This document shows, one piece after another, positions 1 to 7,746 of a DNA stretch of 64,000 nt. Position 1 is the stretch's first letter. The number at the start of each line of letters is the position of its first letter. The DNA is taken from the NCBI GenBank assembly GCA_035441325.1, contig DAOROA010000018.1, positions 1-64,000 on the forward strand. Direction: 5' to 3'. A program made the position numbers and the translations under genes. Origin of the DNA: Competibacter_A sp002352125 (GTDB taxonomy: Bacteria > Pseudomonadota > Gammaproteobacteria > Competibacterales > Competibacteraceae). Below the pieces are notes generated by a model. It saw only the letters and a list, made by a program, of their open reading frames with translations. It searched no databases and was not told where the DNA came from.

Positions 1-84
1 CGATAAACTACCACTTGAATTGGTATAAATAAACTTAATTTACGGAGTACTAAGTAATTGACCTTAAGTTATCCGGTGTTTCAT

Positions 85-122
85 AGGCGGTTTTTCAAAG
101 GGTTATCTTTGAAAAACCGCCT
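85..122. terminator. Perfect 16-bp inverted repeat downstream of the minus-strand operon
   Basis: Arms 85-100 and 107-122 are exact reverse complements around a 6-nt loop. The stem lies about 110 nt beyond the stop of the minus-strand gene ending at 235. Each arm carries its own A5 or T5 run, but no clean U-tract follows on either strand, so it may be a terminator, an RNA-stabilising hairpin or a small palindromic repeat. The rest of 1-234 shows no convincing gene. Confidence 0.45.
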
Positions 123-234
123 GAATTTTCGATCGGGCACTGATGCGCTTCTCGATTTGGTCTTCGAGAAAGTCCCCAAGGGTTTGCTTTCTCCAGCCAA
201 CCATGATTCTCGTTTAGAAAACGGTCTGTATGGC

Positions 235-831
235 CTACTGTCCGGTTTGGGATGCCTGCCGTTCCTGTCGGTGCGTGTACCACCAATCCCAAACGAAATA
301 GGCGACGATGACCACGAGGCCGACCAGGACCAGCGTGGGCGCGATGTTTTGCACGATTACCATGAAGATCGCGCTGGCACCCAGAAAAACGGCGACCACG
401 CAGAGCCGCCAGTCGAAATAAATGCCGGCTAGAAAGGTGCTCAAGGTGACGGTCAGCATCAACAAAAAACTGGCCTGCCGGTCGTCTAGCGCATCCATGA
501 AGCTTTGGCTGGAAGCCATGAACACCAGTTGTAGCATCAACAGTACCACGCCCCAGTGCAGCAACTGGCGCATGATCAGCAGCAGCCGGTTTTTCGGGGT
601 CGGCGCGACGTGGTGCCATTGGGTGACGATGCAAATCAGGCCGAAGATCGGGATCAGCCACTGCCAGTACCAGCGGCTGCCTTGGGCGTCGGTGGTGGTA
701 TAGCCCGCACCGATCCAGGCGAGCACGATCATCAGATAAAATCCGATATCCTTGAGGCGAAACAGCCGTCGCAGCAGGCTGGGTCGAGGAGAGCTTGATT
801 CGGGAGTTGGAGCTAGTTCGAGTTTGGACAC
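235..831 (-). CDS. Hypothetical multi-pass inner-membrane protein (198 aa)
   Basis: I do not recognise the family. After a polar N-terminus of about 28 residues with a basic RRLFR stretch, there are roughly five hydrophobic segments (about 30-45, 58-70, 86-105, 122-145 and 150-182), and the tail is hydrophilic (HRQERQ). This suggests an integral inner-membrane protein with no obvious catalytic motif. It is the last gene of a minus-strand operon that begins with hslO, 40 nt after the alpha/beta hydrolase stop. A 16-bp perfect inverted repeat lies downstream. Function is unknown; linkage to mpl and ubiX gives only weak evidence for an envelope role. Confidence 0.75.
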   Translation of the reverse strand: MSKLELAPTPESSSPRPSLLRRLFRLKDIGFYLMIVLAWIGAGYTTTDAQGSRWYWQWLIPIFGLICIVTQWHHVAPTPKNRLLLIMRQLLHWGVVLLMLQLVFMASSQSFMDALDDRQASFLLMLTVTLSTFLAGIYFDWRLCVVAVFLGASAIFMVIVQNIAPTLVLVGLVVIVAYFVWDWWYTHRQERQASQTGQ

Positions 832-871
832 GGGAGGGTTCCTGGCCTGAATCCGGGTTTCTCGGATGAGA

Positions 872-1687
872 TTAGGTGTGAATGGTGGCGCATGCCCGTT
901 CGATAAAGCGCGCGGTGGTGGCCAGAACGGCTTCCCGCGCCTGATGGTGGGGAACGTGGGCGCAACCGGGTAGCCACAAGATTTCGGTTGGCCCGGCGGA
1001 TATCCCGGTAGCGATGGCGTCTACCTGGGCGCGAGTGGCGTATTCGTCGTCCGCGCCTTGCACGATCAGGGTCGGGCAGACGATTTGACGCAATTCCGGT
1101 TCGATATTCCAGTCCCGGAAATTGGGTCGTAGCCAAGTATCGCACCAGCCCCAGAACATGGTATCAGTGCTGGTACCATGATAGCGCTGGAGCCGTTTTC
1201 GCAATTCGCCCCCTTCGTAGTCGGCGCGGGCGAGGCGGATGCCGGCCAGGCAAATTTCCTCGACAAGAACGTGCGCCGCTTCGCTGACGATGGCGCGCAC
1301 CCGGTCGGGATAGGCGGCGGCGAACAGCAGGGCGATGGAGCCGCCGTCGCTGTGGCCGAACAGGATCGGCGGATCGTCGATGCCGCTGGCCGCCAGCACC
1401 TCGGGCAAGCTGTCCCCGGCTTCGCGATGCAGATAATCCCTGGGCCGCGGTCCGGTCAGCGGCTCGGAGCGGCCGAAACCCCAGCGTTCGTACACCAGTC
1501 CCGGCAAGCCGGTCAGGGCACACAACTGGGCCGGAAAGTCGCGCCACTGGCCGATGCTGCCCAACCCCTCGTGCAGAAAGACCACGGTGGGGCCAGCGGC
1601 GGCGCGAGGGGGCAGCAGGCGCTCGGCGTGCAGCCGGCGACCGGTGGCCCGAATGTCGAAGCGTTGGCGTTTGACGTGCGCGGTCAT
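872..1687 (-). CDS. Alpha/beta-hydrolase fold protein (271 aa)
   Basis: The nucleophile elbow GHSDGG is visible near residue 112, an oxyanion-region HEGLGS sits near residue 39, and a late acid (QGADDEY, about 212) and histidine (GCAHVPHH, about 244) complete a Ser-Asp-His triad in the expected order. The cap region lies between them. There is no signal peptide, so it should be cytoplasmic. Length fits the esterase/haloperoxidase-like branch of the superfamily, which is too broad to name a substrate. It is co-directional with the LON-domain gene (8-nt gap upstream) and the terminal membrane-protein gene. The fold is clear; the reaction is not. Confidence 0.85.
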   Translation of the reverse strand: MTAHVKRQRFDIRATGRRLHAERLLPPRAAAGPTVVFLHEGLGSIGQWRDFPAQLCALTGLPGLVYERWGFGRSEPLTGPRPRDYLHREAGDSLPEVLAASGIDDPPILFGHSDGGSIALLFAAAYPDRVRAIVSEAAHVLVEEICLAGIRLARADYEGGELRKRLQRYHGTSTDTMFWGWCDTWLRPNFRDWNIEPELRQIVCPTLIVQGADDEYATRAQVDAIATGISAGPTEILWLPGCAHVPHHQAREAVLATTARFIERACATIHT

Positions 1688-1695
1688 GCGGTCGT

Positions 1696-2307
1696 TCAGG
1701 CGGTACGTTGTTCCTGGAAAATTGCCAGGAGAATATCGAGCCGTTGCTGGGGTTCGGTCATTTCCAGCAAGGCTTGGCGAACGTGCAGCGGCAAAGGCAG
1801 TAGTTCTGCCAGCCGGTTACCGACCCAGGCGGCATCTTCCCAGCTTGGGGCGAGAAATCGGCCGTAAGGCGCTAGTTTTTCGTTTTGCAACAGATCGCGA
1901 AGGATATACGACAGCGGTTCGTGGCTGGGCAGAAGCGGCATTGCCGGATCGTCCGGTAGCCACAGCACTTGGCCGAGCAGCAATTGATCCGATTGAACCC
2001 GGTGACCGATCACCCGCAAGCGTTGTACGCCCAGACAAGTGATGCCCAGCAAACCGTCATCTAGTTGATCGAAATCCGCGATGCGCGCCAGAGTGCCGAC
2101 CGGGTGGATGCTCGTTGGCTGGCCTCCCGCTTCTTGGCCTTCGTGAATGGTGACGACGCCGAAACCGCCATCGGTGCGAAAGCACGCGCTGACCATGTCC
2201 AGGTAGCGGGTTTCGAAAATTCGCAGCGGCAAAACCCCGCCGGGAAACAGCACGGTCTTCAGCGGAAACAGCGGCAGCTCCTGGGTCGCGGTCGCGGTCG
2301 CGGTCAT
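1696..2307 (-). CDS. LON N-terminal substrate-binding domain protein (203 aa)
   Basis: The start LPLFPLKTVLFPGGVLPLRIFE is characteristic of the LON substrate-binding domain (PF02190). About 200 residues follow, with no AAA+ ATPase and no Ser-Lys protease domain, so this is the stand-alone LON_substr_bdg family found in many proteobacteria and not Lon protease. Its biochemical role is poorly known; a role in recognising misfolded peptides is only an analogy to Lon. It is 6 nt from ubiX upstream and 8 nt from the hydrolase downstream, consistent with cotranscription. The N-terminus has an odd TATATATQ run, so a slightly later start cannot be excluded. Confidence 0.88.
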   Translation of the reverse strand: MTATATATQELPLFPLKTVLFPGGVLPLRIFETRYLDMVSACFRTDGGFGVVTIHEGQEAGGQPTSIHPVGTLARIADFDQLDDGLLGITCLGVQRLRVIGHRVQSDQLLLGQVLWLPDDPAMPLLPSHEPLSYILRDLLQNEKLAPYGRFLAPSWEDAAWVGNRLAELLPLPLHVRQALLEMTEPQQRLDILLAIFQEQRTA

Positions 2308-2313
2308 GACGGC

Positions 2314-2961
2314 TTACCTCGATTCCGGTTCCTGGCCCCAGCGCGGCAGCAGCGCGTGCGGGATGTCCAGTTGATCGAGAATTCTGGCTACGATGAAATC
2401 CACCAGTTCCGCGATTTGGGTAGGGCGGTAATAAAAACCGGGATTAGCGGGCAGGATCACCGCCCCGGCGCGGGCCAAACGCAACATGTTTTCCAAGTGG
2501 ATCGTCGAAAGCGGCGTTTCGCGTAGCACGAGAACGAGTTGACGCCTTTCTTTGAGCGTCACGTCGGCGGCTCGTTCCAACAGGTTGTCGCTGTTGCCGT
2601 TGGCGATGGCGGCCAATGCCCCGGTGGTGCAAGGGCAGACTACCATCGCCCGCGCCCGCGCCGAGCCGCTGGCCGGTGGTGCGGTCCATTCGTCCTGCCC
2701 GAACACCCGCAACTGGTTCGGATCGCAGCGGTAATGTTCGATCAATGCCTGCTGGATGTCGCGAGGCCGGCCTGGCAGCCGCAGCTCGGTTTCCATGTGG
2801 ATGACGATCTGCGCGGCTTTCGAGATCAGCAGTTGCACCGAGTGGCCGGTTTCCAGCAAGCATTGCAGTAACCGCAGGCCGTAATCGGCGCCGGATGCGC
2901 CGGTCATGCCCAAGATGATGGGGCGAGAAGCGAGCCGCTCGGGTGCGGGACGTTCAGGCAT
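2314..2961 (-). CDS. ubiX: Flavin prenyltransferase UbiX
   Basis: UbiX attaches a dimethylallyl group to FMN to make prenylated FMN, the cofactor of the UbiD decarboxylase in ubiquinone synthesis. The N-terminal ILGMTGASGADYGLRLL is the flavin-binding Rossmann signature. The middle has the CPCTTGALAAIANG loop with the following DNLLERAADVTLKERR, and RETPLS plus PANPGFYY are family hallmarks near the C-terminus. Length (215 aa) is normal with a short N-terminal extension. The start overlaps the mpl stop by 8 nt, implying translational coupling. An mpl-ubiX pairing is seen in several proteobacteria. No ubiD is in the window. Confidence 0.96.
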   Translation of the reverse strand: MPERPAPERLASRPIILGMTGASGADYGLRLLQCLLETGHSVQLLISKAAQIVIHMETELRLPGRPRDIQQALIEHYRCDPNQLRVFGQDEWTAPPASGSARARAMVVCPCTTGALAAIANGNSDNLLERAADVTLKERRQLVLVLRETPLSTIHLENMLRLARAGAVILPANPGFYYRPTQIAELVDFIVARILDQLDIPHALLPRWGQEPESR

Positions 2962-4321
2962 CGGCGGCGGTCGCCCGCAACGTGTTCAATAACCGCTCGT
3001 GAATCCCGCCGAAGCCGCCATTGCTCATGATCAACACCTGCGTCCCCGGTTTGGTCTGTGACTGAATGGCGGCGAGCGTGTCGTCCAGCGAATGGCACAC
3101 CCGCCCGCGCGGTCCAAGCGTGGCCGCGACCGCGCCAAGATCCCAGCCGAGATCGGGCGCCTGATACAGCACCACGGCGTCGGCGGCGGCCAGTGCGGGC
3201 GCCAGGCTGTCCTTGAATACGCCCAACTTCATGGTGTTGGAGCGCGGTTCCAAAACGGCGATGATCGGTTGATCGCCGACCCGGGCGCGCAAGCCTGCCA
3301 ACGTGGTCGCAATCGCGGTCGGATGATGGGCGAAGTCGTCGTAGACCGTCACGCCATTGATCGCACCGCGCGCTTCCAGCCGCCGTTTCACCCCTCGGAA
3401 CCGGCCCAGCGCGGCGATGGCTTGGGCGGGCGGCACGCCGACGTGGCGGGCGGCGGCGAGAGCGGCCAGCGCGTTGTGGATGTTGTGCGGCCCCAGTTGC
3501 GTCCATTCCGCCCGGCCTTGCAAAGTTCCTTGGTAGTACACATCGAAGGCGCTCCCGTCAGGGGCGCTGGCGGATGCTTCCCAGTCGCCGGCACCGAATT
3601 TTTCCACCGGCGTCCAGCAGCCCATCGCCAGCACTTCGGCCAAATTTGCATCGGTGCCGTTGGCGACGATCAGGCCGCTGCCCGGCACGGTCCGCAGCAG
3701 GTGGTGGAACTGACGCTGGATGGCGGCCAGATCGGGGAAAATGTCGGCGTGATCGAATTCCAGGTTGTTCAAGATCAGTGTGCGCGGCCGGTAGTGGACG
3801 AACTTGGATCGCTTGTCGAAGAAGGCGGTGTCGTACTCGTCCGCTTCCACCACGAAGAACGGCGTGCGGCCCAATCGCGCCGACTGGCCGAAATTGGCCG
3901 GAATCCCGCCGATCAAAAAGCCGGGTTCCAAGCCGGCATCTTCCAGAATCCACGCGAGCAGGCTGCTGGTGGAGGTTTTGCCGTGGGTGCCGGCCACCGC
4001 CAGCACATGGCGGTCGCGCAGCACGTAATCCGCCAGCCAAGCCGGCCCGGATGTGTAGGGCAAATTGCGGTCGAGCATCGTCTCGACGATCGGTCGGCCA
4101 CGACTCATCACGTTGCCGACCACCACCACGTCCGGCTGGAATTCGGCGAGTTGATCGGGATCGTAGCCTTCGCGCAGCGCGATGCCGGCTTCGGCCAGTT
4201 GGGTGCTCATCGGCGGATAGACGTTAGCGTCGCAGCCGGAAACGGTGTGGCCGGCAGCACGGGCCAGCAGCGCGACGCCAGCCATAAAAGTGCCGCAGAT
4301 ACCGAGAATGTGAAGATGCAT
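2954..4321 (-). CDS. mpl: UDP-MurNAc:L-Ala-gamma-D-Glu-meso-DAP ligase (Mpl)
   Basis: Mpl recycles cell-wall tripeptide by ligating it to UDP-MurNAc with ATP, in the cytoplasm. The Mur-ligase layout is clear: N-terminal nucleotide-binding HILGICGTFMAGVA, the P-loop AGTHGKTST near residue 115, the EADEYDTAFFDKRSKF segment of the central domain, NNLEFDHADIF, and a C-terminal domain with DDFAHHPTAI and LEPRSNTMK. I chose the ATG at 4321 because GGGGAGA lies about 9 nt upstream and homology begins at this MHLHILG; the frame stays open further upstream. Length 455 aa is normal for the family. The stop overlaps ubiX. Confidence 0.96.
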   Translation of the reverse strand: MHLHILGICGTFMAGVALLARAAGHTVSGCDANVYPPMSTQLAEAGIALREGYDPDQLAEFQPDVVVVGNVMSRGRPIVETMLDRNLPYTSGPAWLADYVLRDRHVLAVAGTHGKTSTSSLLAWILEDAGLEPGFLIGGIPANFGQSARLGRTPFFVVEADEYDTAFFDKRSKFVHYRPRTLILNNLEFDHADIFPDLAAIQRQFHHLLRTVPGSGLIVANGTDANLAEVLAMGCWTPVEKFGAGDWEASASAPDGSAFDVYYQGTLQGRAEWTQLGPHNIHNALAALAAARHVGVPPAQAIAALGRFRGVKRRLEARGAINGVTVYDDFAHHPTAIATTLAGLRARVGDQPIIAVLEPRSNTMKLGVFKDSLAPALAAADAVVLYQAPDLGWDLGAVAATLGPRGRVCHSLDDTLAAIQSQTKPGTQVLIMSNGGFGGIHERLLNTLRATAADA

Positions 4322-4368
4322 GTTCGAGTCTCCCCGCCCGATCCGCGAGCGGAACGAGCCGGTTCGGT

Positions 4369-4890
4369 TCAGGGGGTTTGCGGGCCGATCCAATCCGCCA
4401 AGGTCCAATACAAAAAAGTGTACCCTAAAGCGTACAGCGCGCCCAACCAGATCGAAGTTTCCAAGGCATGGCGCAAGATATGAGCGATGACCGCGATACT
4501 CCAGACCATTAGCACAAACATAAGCGTCGATGGCAGCGCGATGTCGCCGCCCGGTTGCTGGCGGTCGATCCAGATTGCCAGCGGTAAGGCCAGCAAGCCC
4601 ATCAAGCTACCGGTGCCAGTCAGGGCGCTCAGGGTTTGTTCGAAGCGTTTCGGATGCCGGTGCAGGATCAAACCCAGATAGAGCAATCCCCCCAACAGCA
4701 TCATGTCGAGCAGGACTTGCAAGAAGGCCACCGGCGCGGGCGCTTGGGTCAAGAGGACCAACAGGCTGGAGAGACCGTAAGCCAGCAGGCACAGTTTCGT
4801 CAAAGCCATCGAAGCCGGCACGTCTTGCGGACCTTTGCGCAGCAGGCAGATGTCGAGGAACAAGTTGAACAGGGCGAGCATGGGCGTCAA
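4369..4890 (-). CDS. Hypothetical inner-membrane protein (173 aa)
   Basis: Four to five hydrophobic segments are visible: about 29-45, 50-78 (rich in Leu), 91-108, 121-140 and 145-166. A conserved-looking HRHPKRFEQT loop follows the second. There is no enzymatic motif and no signal peptide. Its start codon overlaps the hslO stop by 4 nt (ATGA), so it is translationally coupled to the chaperone gene, and mpl follows after 47 nt. Small membrane proteins of this type occur next to mpl or hslO in other gammaproteobacteria but are uncharacterised. Function unknown. Confidence 0.8.
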   Translation of the reverse strand: MTPMLALFNLFLDICLLRKGPQDVPASMALTKLCLLAYGLSSLLVLLTQAPAPVAFLQVLLDMMLLGGLLYLGLILHRHPKRFEQTLSALTGTGSLMGLLALPLAIWIDRQQPGGDIALPSTLMFVLMVWSIAVIAHILRHALETSIWLGALYALGYTFLYWTLADWIGPQTP

Positions 4891-5750
4891 TGGCGAACGG
4901 TGGAGGTGTCCGGCGTGGAACCGGCAAACAAGCCGGCGATGTCGATGGAGTCGAAGGCATAGCGATGGCCGCAGAATTCGCAGTCGACATGGATCGTGCC
5001 CTGTTCGTCCAAGGTCTGGCGCAGTTCGTCTTCGTTCAGAGTGTGAAGCATGGCGGCGGTACGCTCCCGCGAGCAGGTGCAGCGATAGAAAAATGCGTCG
5101 GGATCGAACAATCGCATGTCTTCTTCATGGAACAGCCGGCGCAGCAGGATAAGGGTGTCCAGCTCCAGCAATTCTGCTGGTTGCAGCGTGGCGACCAACG
5201 CCCCCAGCCGGTTCCAACCGTCCGCGTCGGCATCGGCGCCAGGCAAGCGTTGCAGCAACAGGCCCGCGGCGATGCGTTCGTCGGCGGCGAGATCAATTCG
5301 GGTCGGCAACTGTTCGGATTGCGCGAAGTATTCTTCTAGCGCCTCGGCCAAGGTATTGCCGCGCAAGCTCACCATACCCTGATACGGCTCCCGGCCCTGC
5401 CCAAGATCGATGGTCAAAATGAGTGTGCCGTCGCCGCACAGGTCGCGTAGCGGAGCCGGTTCCGGTTCGCCGTCCCAGCGTGCCAGCGCGCGCAAGGCGC
5501 GCTCGGATGTCACCTGCACGACCACCAACCGCAGGGGGCCTTTTGCTTGAATTTGCAAGGTCAGCAGGCCATCGAACTTGATGGTGGCCGACAGCAAAGC
5601 GGCAGCGGCGACCGCCTCGCCCAATACCTGTCGCACCGCTGGCGGATAGGTGCGGCGCTCCAGCACCGACTGCCAAGTGGCGGCGAGACGGACGATCTCG
5701 CCCCGAGCGGCCAGTTGCTCGAACAGAAAGCGATGAAGGCAATCGCTCAT
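4887..5750 (-). CDS. hslO: Redox-regulated holdase chaperone Hsp33
   Basis: Hsp33 is an oxidation-activated cytoplasmic holdase. The C-terminal redox switch is intact, with CTC near residue 239 and CEFC near residue 268, giving the four zinc-binding cysteines. The core has the family's RGEIVRL, LTLQIQAKGPLRLVVVQ and RGNTLAEALEEYFAQSEQLPT-type segments. Length 287 aa is typical. I chose the ATG at 5750 (MSDCLHRFLF) because homology starts there. The frame stays open to an ATG at 5912, but that upstream 54-codon segment belongs to a broken PIN-domain toxin. This is the first gene of the seven-gene minus-strand operon. Confidence 0.95.
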   Translation of the reverse strand: MSDCLHRFLFEQLAARGEIVRLAATWQSVLERRTYPPAVRQVLGEAVAAAALLSATIKFDGLLTLQIQAKGPLRLVVVQVTSERALRALARWDGEPEPAPLRDLCGDGTLILTIDLGQGREPYQGMVSLRGNTLAEALEEYFAQSEQLPTRIDLAADERIAAGLLLQRLPGADADADGWNRLGALVATLQPAELLELDTLILLRRLFHEEDMRLFDPDAFFYRCTCSRERTAAMLHTLNEDELRQTLDEQGTIHVDCEFCGHRYAFDSIDIAGLFAGSTPDTSTVRH

Positions 5751-5795
5751 CTCGTCAAGTCCTAATAATCCTGGCTCAAGGGATTTGGATTCGGG

Positions 5796-5958
5796 TATGG
5801 CCGAGCCGTGTAGCACCCACCCGGTTTCGAGAAAGACCGTGACCAGGATATAAATGACGGTGGTTTCGGCGAAAATTTGCTGGGCCCGCACCGCTTGCTT
5901 GCACCGGATCATCCTGGGTCAGCAAGCGCCCCAGAACGTTGGTATCAACGGCGTACAC
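5796..5958 (-). pseudogene. VapC-type PIN-domain toxin remnant, frameshifted and truncated
   Basis: From a GTG at 5958 the minus strand reads VYAVDTNVLGRLLTQDDPVQ, the N-terminal signature of VapC PIN-domain ribonucleases including the first catalytic Asp. The frame then shifts. The continuation AVRAQQIFAETTVIYILVTVFLET is found in the frame that runs into hslO. The shift is explained by a 4-bp tandem duplication (5894-5901): removing one copy restores DPVQAVRAQQ. Homology stops near 5796, after about 55 of the usual 130-135 residues, so the later acidic residues of the active site are gone. Its start overlaps the vapB stop by 14 nt, the normal arrangement for the pair. Confidence 0.85.
5894..5901. 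repeat. 4-bp tandem duplication (CTTG x2) causing the vapC frameshift
   Basis: CTTGCTTG on the plus strand reads CAAGCAAG in the toxin sense. Deleting either copy joins the two halves of the PIN-domain reading frame exactly. This looks like a replication-slippage scar. Confidence 0.75.
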
Positions 5959-6214
5959 GCCCGCGATCCCACGCGCCTTGGGCAATAGCCGCATCCATCT
6001 CTTCCAGAGTTTTTGCAGGGCCGGCATGGCGCGGGCAACCTGCTGCCTCGCCTAGGCTAACCGTCTGTAGAACTGATGGGGCTGGATGCGGTAGCAAAGC
6101 GCCATCAGTGGTGGATTCGATAGTGAATTCTTGGCCGGGTTGCAGATGTAGACGCCCGCGCAATACCTTGGGAATGCTGGCATGGCCTCTGCTGGATAAG
6201 CGGGTGGTTTCCAT
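5945..6214 (-). CDS. vapB: AbrB/SpoVT-fold VapB-type antitoxin (orphaned)
   Basis: The first 35 residues, METTRLSSRGHASIPKVLR and onwards, form the swapped-hairpin AbrB/SpoVT DNA-binding fold used by VapB/MazE antitoxins (strand, loop with the Ser-Arg-Gly turn, then IPKVLR helix, then GQEF). The tail contains GPAKTLEEMDAAIAQG, the toxin-binding region typical of VapB. Length 89 aa is normal. I chose the ATG at 6214 because GGGGAG lies about 9 nt upstream; the frame opens earlier at 6259. The reading frame is intact although its partner toxin is broken, so it may now act only as a DNA-binding orphan or be in the process of loss. Confidence 0.85.
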   Translation of the reverse strand: METTRLSSRGHASIPKVLRGRLHLQPGQEFTIESTTDGALLPHPAPSVLQTVSLGEAAGCPRHAGPAKTLEEMDAAIAQGAWDRGRVRR

Positions 6215-6278
6215 GAAATTACTCCCCAATAGGCATGGAAGAATAATCCGAACCAACAACTTGTGCCGTGATGGTGAG

Positions 6279-7715
6279 TCAACCCTTAAGCTTTTCCACC
6301 AACAACTCGTTCACCTGCTGCGGATTGGCCTTGCCCTTGGACAGCTTCATCACCTGACCGACGAAGAAGCCGAACAGCTTGTCCTTACCGGCGCGGTATT
6401 GCGCCAACTGATCGGGGTTGGCCGCGATCACGTCATCGATCACTTTCTCGATAGCGGAGGTGTCGGTGATCTGTTTCAGGCCGCGTTTCTCGATAATCGC
6501 ATCGGCCTGACCCTCGCCGGCCCACAGCGCCTCGAAGACTTCCTTGGCGATCTTGCCGGAAATGGTCCGGTCTTGAATCCGCAGCAGCAGACCGGCCAGT
6601 TGCGCCGCGCTGATCGGGCTTTGCGCGATGTCCTTGCCATCCTTGTTGAGAAAGCCGGCCAGATCGCCCATGACCCAATTGGCGCACAATTTCGGCTCGC
6701 CGCCTAGCGCCGCGACGGTTTCCTCGTAGTAGGCGCCCAGTTCGCGGCTGGCGGTCAGCACGCCGGCGTCGTAGGCCGACAGTCCGTACTGGCTCATGAA
6801 ACGCTGCTTCTTGGCGTCCGGCAATTCCGGCAGGCTGGCGCCGGTGGCGGCGATGAAATCCTCGTCGATGGCCAAGGGCAGCAGGTCAGGATCGGGGAAG
6901 TAGCGGTAATCGTTGGCTTCCTCCTTGCCGCGCATCGAGCGGGTTTCGCCCTTGTCCGGATCGTACAGCCGGGTTTCCTGCACCACCTTGCCGCCGGATT
7001 CGATCAAGTCGATTTGCCGTTCGATCTCGAACTCGATGGCCCGCTCGACGAAGCGGAACGAGTTGAGGTTCTTGATCTCGGCGCGAGTGCCGAATTTCGG
7101 ATCGCCCTTGGGCCGCACCGACACGTTGGCGTCGCAGCGGAAGGAGCCTTCCTGCATGTTGCCGTCGCAAATGCCCAGATAAACCACCATCTGGTGCAGC
7201 TTCTTCATGTACGCCACCGCCTCCTTGGCCGAACGCAAATCTGGCTCGGAGACGATTTCCAGCAGCGGCGTACCGGCGCGGTTGAGGTCGATGCCGGACA
7301 GGCCATGAAAATCCTCGTGCAGCGATTTGCCGGCGTCTTCTTCCAGATGGGCGCGGGTGATGCCGATAACTTTGCTGGCTCCATCCTCCAGGTCGATGGT
7401 CAGTTCGCCCTTCTGCACAACCGGCAATTCGTACTGGCTGATCTGATAACCCTTGGGCAAGTCGGGGTAAAAATAATTCTTGCGGGCGAACACCGAGCGT
7501 CGCGCGACATCGGCACCGATGGCCAAGCCGAACGTGATGGCCATTCGTACCGCTTCGCGGTTCAACACTGGCAGCACGCCCGGCAAGCCAAGATCGATGG
7601 CGCACGCCTGCGTGTTCGGTTCCGCGCCGTAGGCGGTGGCTGCGCTGGAGAAAATCTTGCTTTTGGTGGCGAGTTGGGCGTGGATTTCCAGCCCGATCAC
7701 AGTTTCCCATTCCAT
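6279..7715 (-). CDS. gatB: Asp-tRNA(Asn)/Glu-tRNA(Gln) amidotransferase subunit B
   Basis: GatB phosphorylates mischarged Glu-tRNA(Gln) or Asp-tRNA(Asn) and transfers ammonia delivered from GatA. Signatures seen: WETVIGLEIHAQL at the N-terminus, the ARKNYFYPDLPKGYQISQYE block, HLEEDAGKSLH, DLNRAGTPLLEIVSEPD, EGSFRCDANVSVRP and the C-terminal Yqey-like tail ending VNELLVEKL. Length 478 aa is normal. I chose the ATG at 7715 because homology begins at MEWETVIG; an in-frame start 13 codons earlier is possible. It is the third gene of gatC-gatA-gatB, 31 nt after gatA, and indicates an indirect route to Gln-tRNA or Asn-tRNA. Confidence 0.97.
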   Translation of the reverse strand: MEWETVIGLEIHAQLATKSKIFSSAATAYGAEPNTQACAIDLGLPGVLPVLNREAVRMAITFGLAIGADVARRSVFARKNYFYPDLPKGYQISQYELPVVQKGELTIDLEDGASKVIGITRAHLEEDAGKSLHEDFHGLSGIDLNRAGTPLLEIVSEPDLRSAKEAVAYMKKLHQMVVYLGICDGNMQEGSFRCDANVSVRPKGDPKFGTRAEIKNLNSFRFVERAIEFEIERQIDLIESGGKVVQETRLYDPDKGETRSMRGKEEANDYRYFPDPDLLPLAIDEDFIAATGASLPELPDAKKQRFMSQYGLSAYDAGVLTASRELGAYYEETVAALGGEPKLCANWVMGDLAGFLNKDGKDIAQSPISAAQLAGLLLRIQDRTISGKIAKEVFEALWAGEGQADAIIEKRGLKQITDTSAIEKVIDDVIAANPDQLAQYRAGKDKLFGFFVGQVMKLSKGKANPQQVNELLVEKLKG

Positions 7716-7746
7716 CAGTCGAAACCTTGGCAGCGATGAGTAAGCG

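Noticed and set aside
103..204. 33-codon minus-strand ORF downstream of the 198-aa membrane protein
   Set aside because: No ribosome site, its end falls inside the 16-bp inverted repeat, and no family is recognised. Probably fortuitous.
3092..4483. 463-codon plus-strand open frame antisense to mpl
   Set aside because: A high-GC shadow frame: codon structure and homology belong to mpl on the minus strand.
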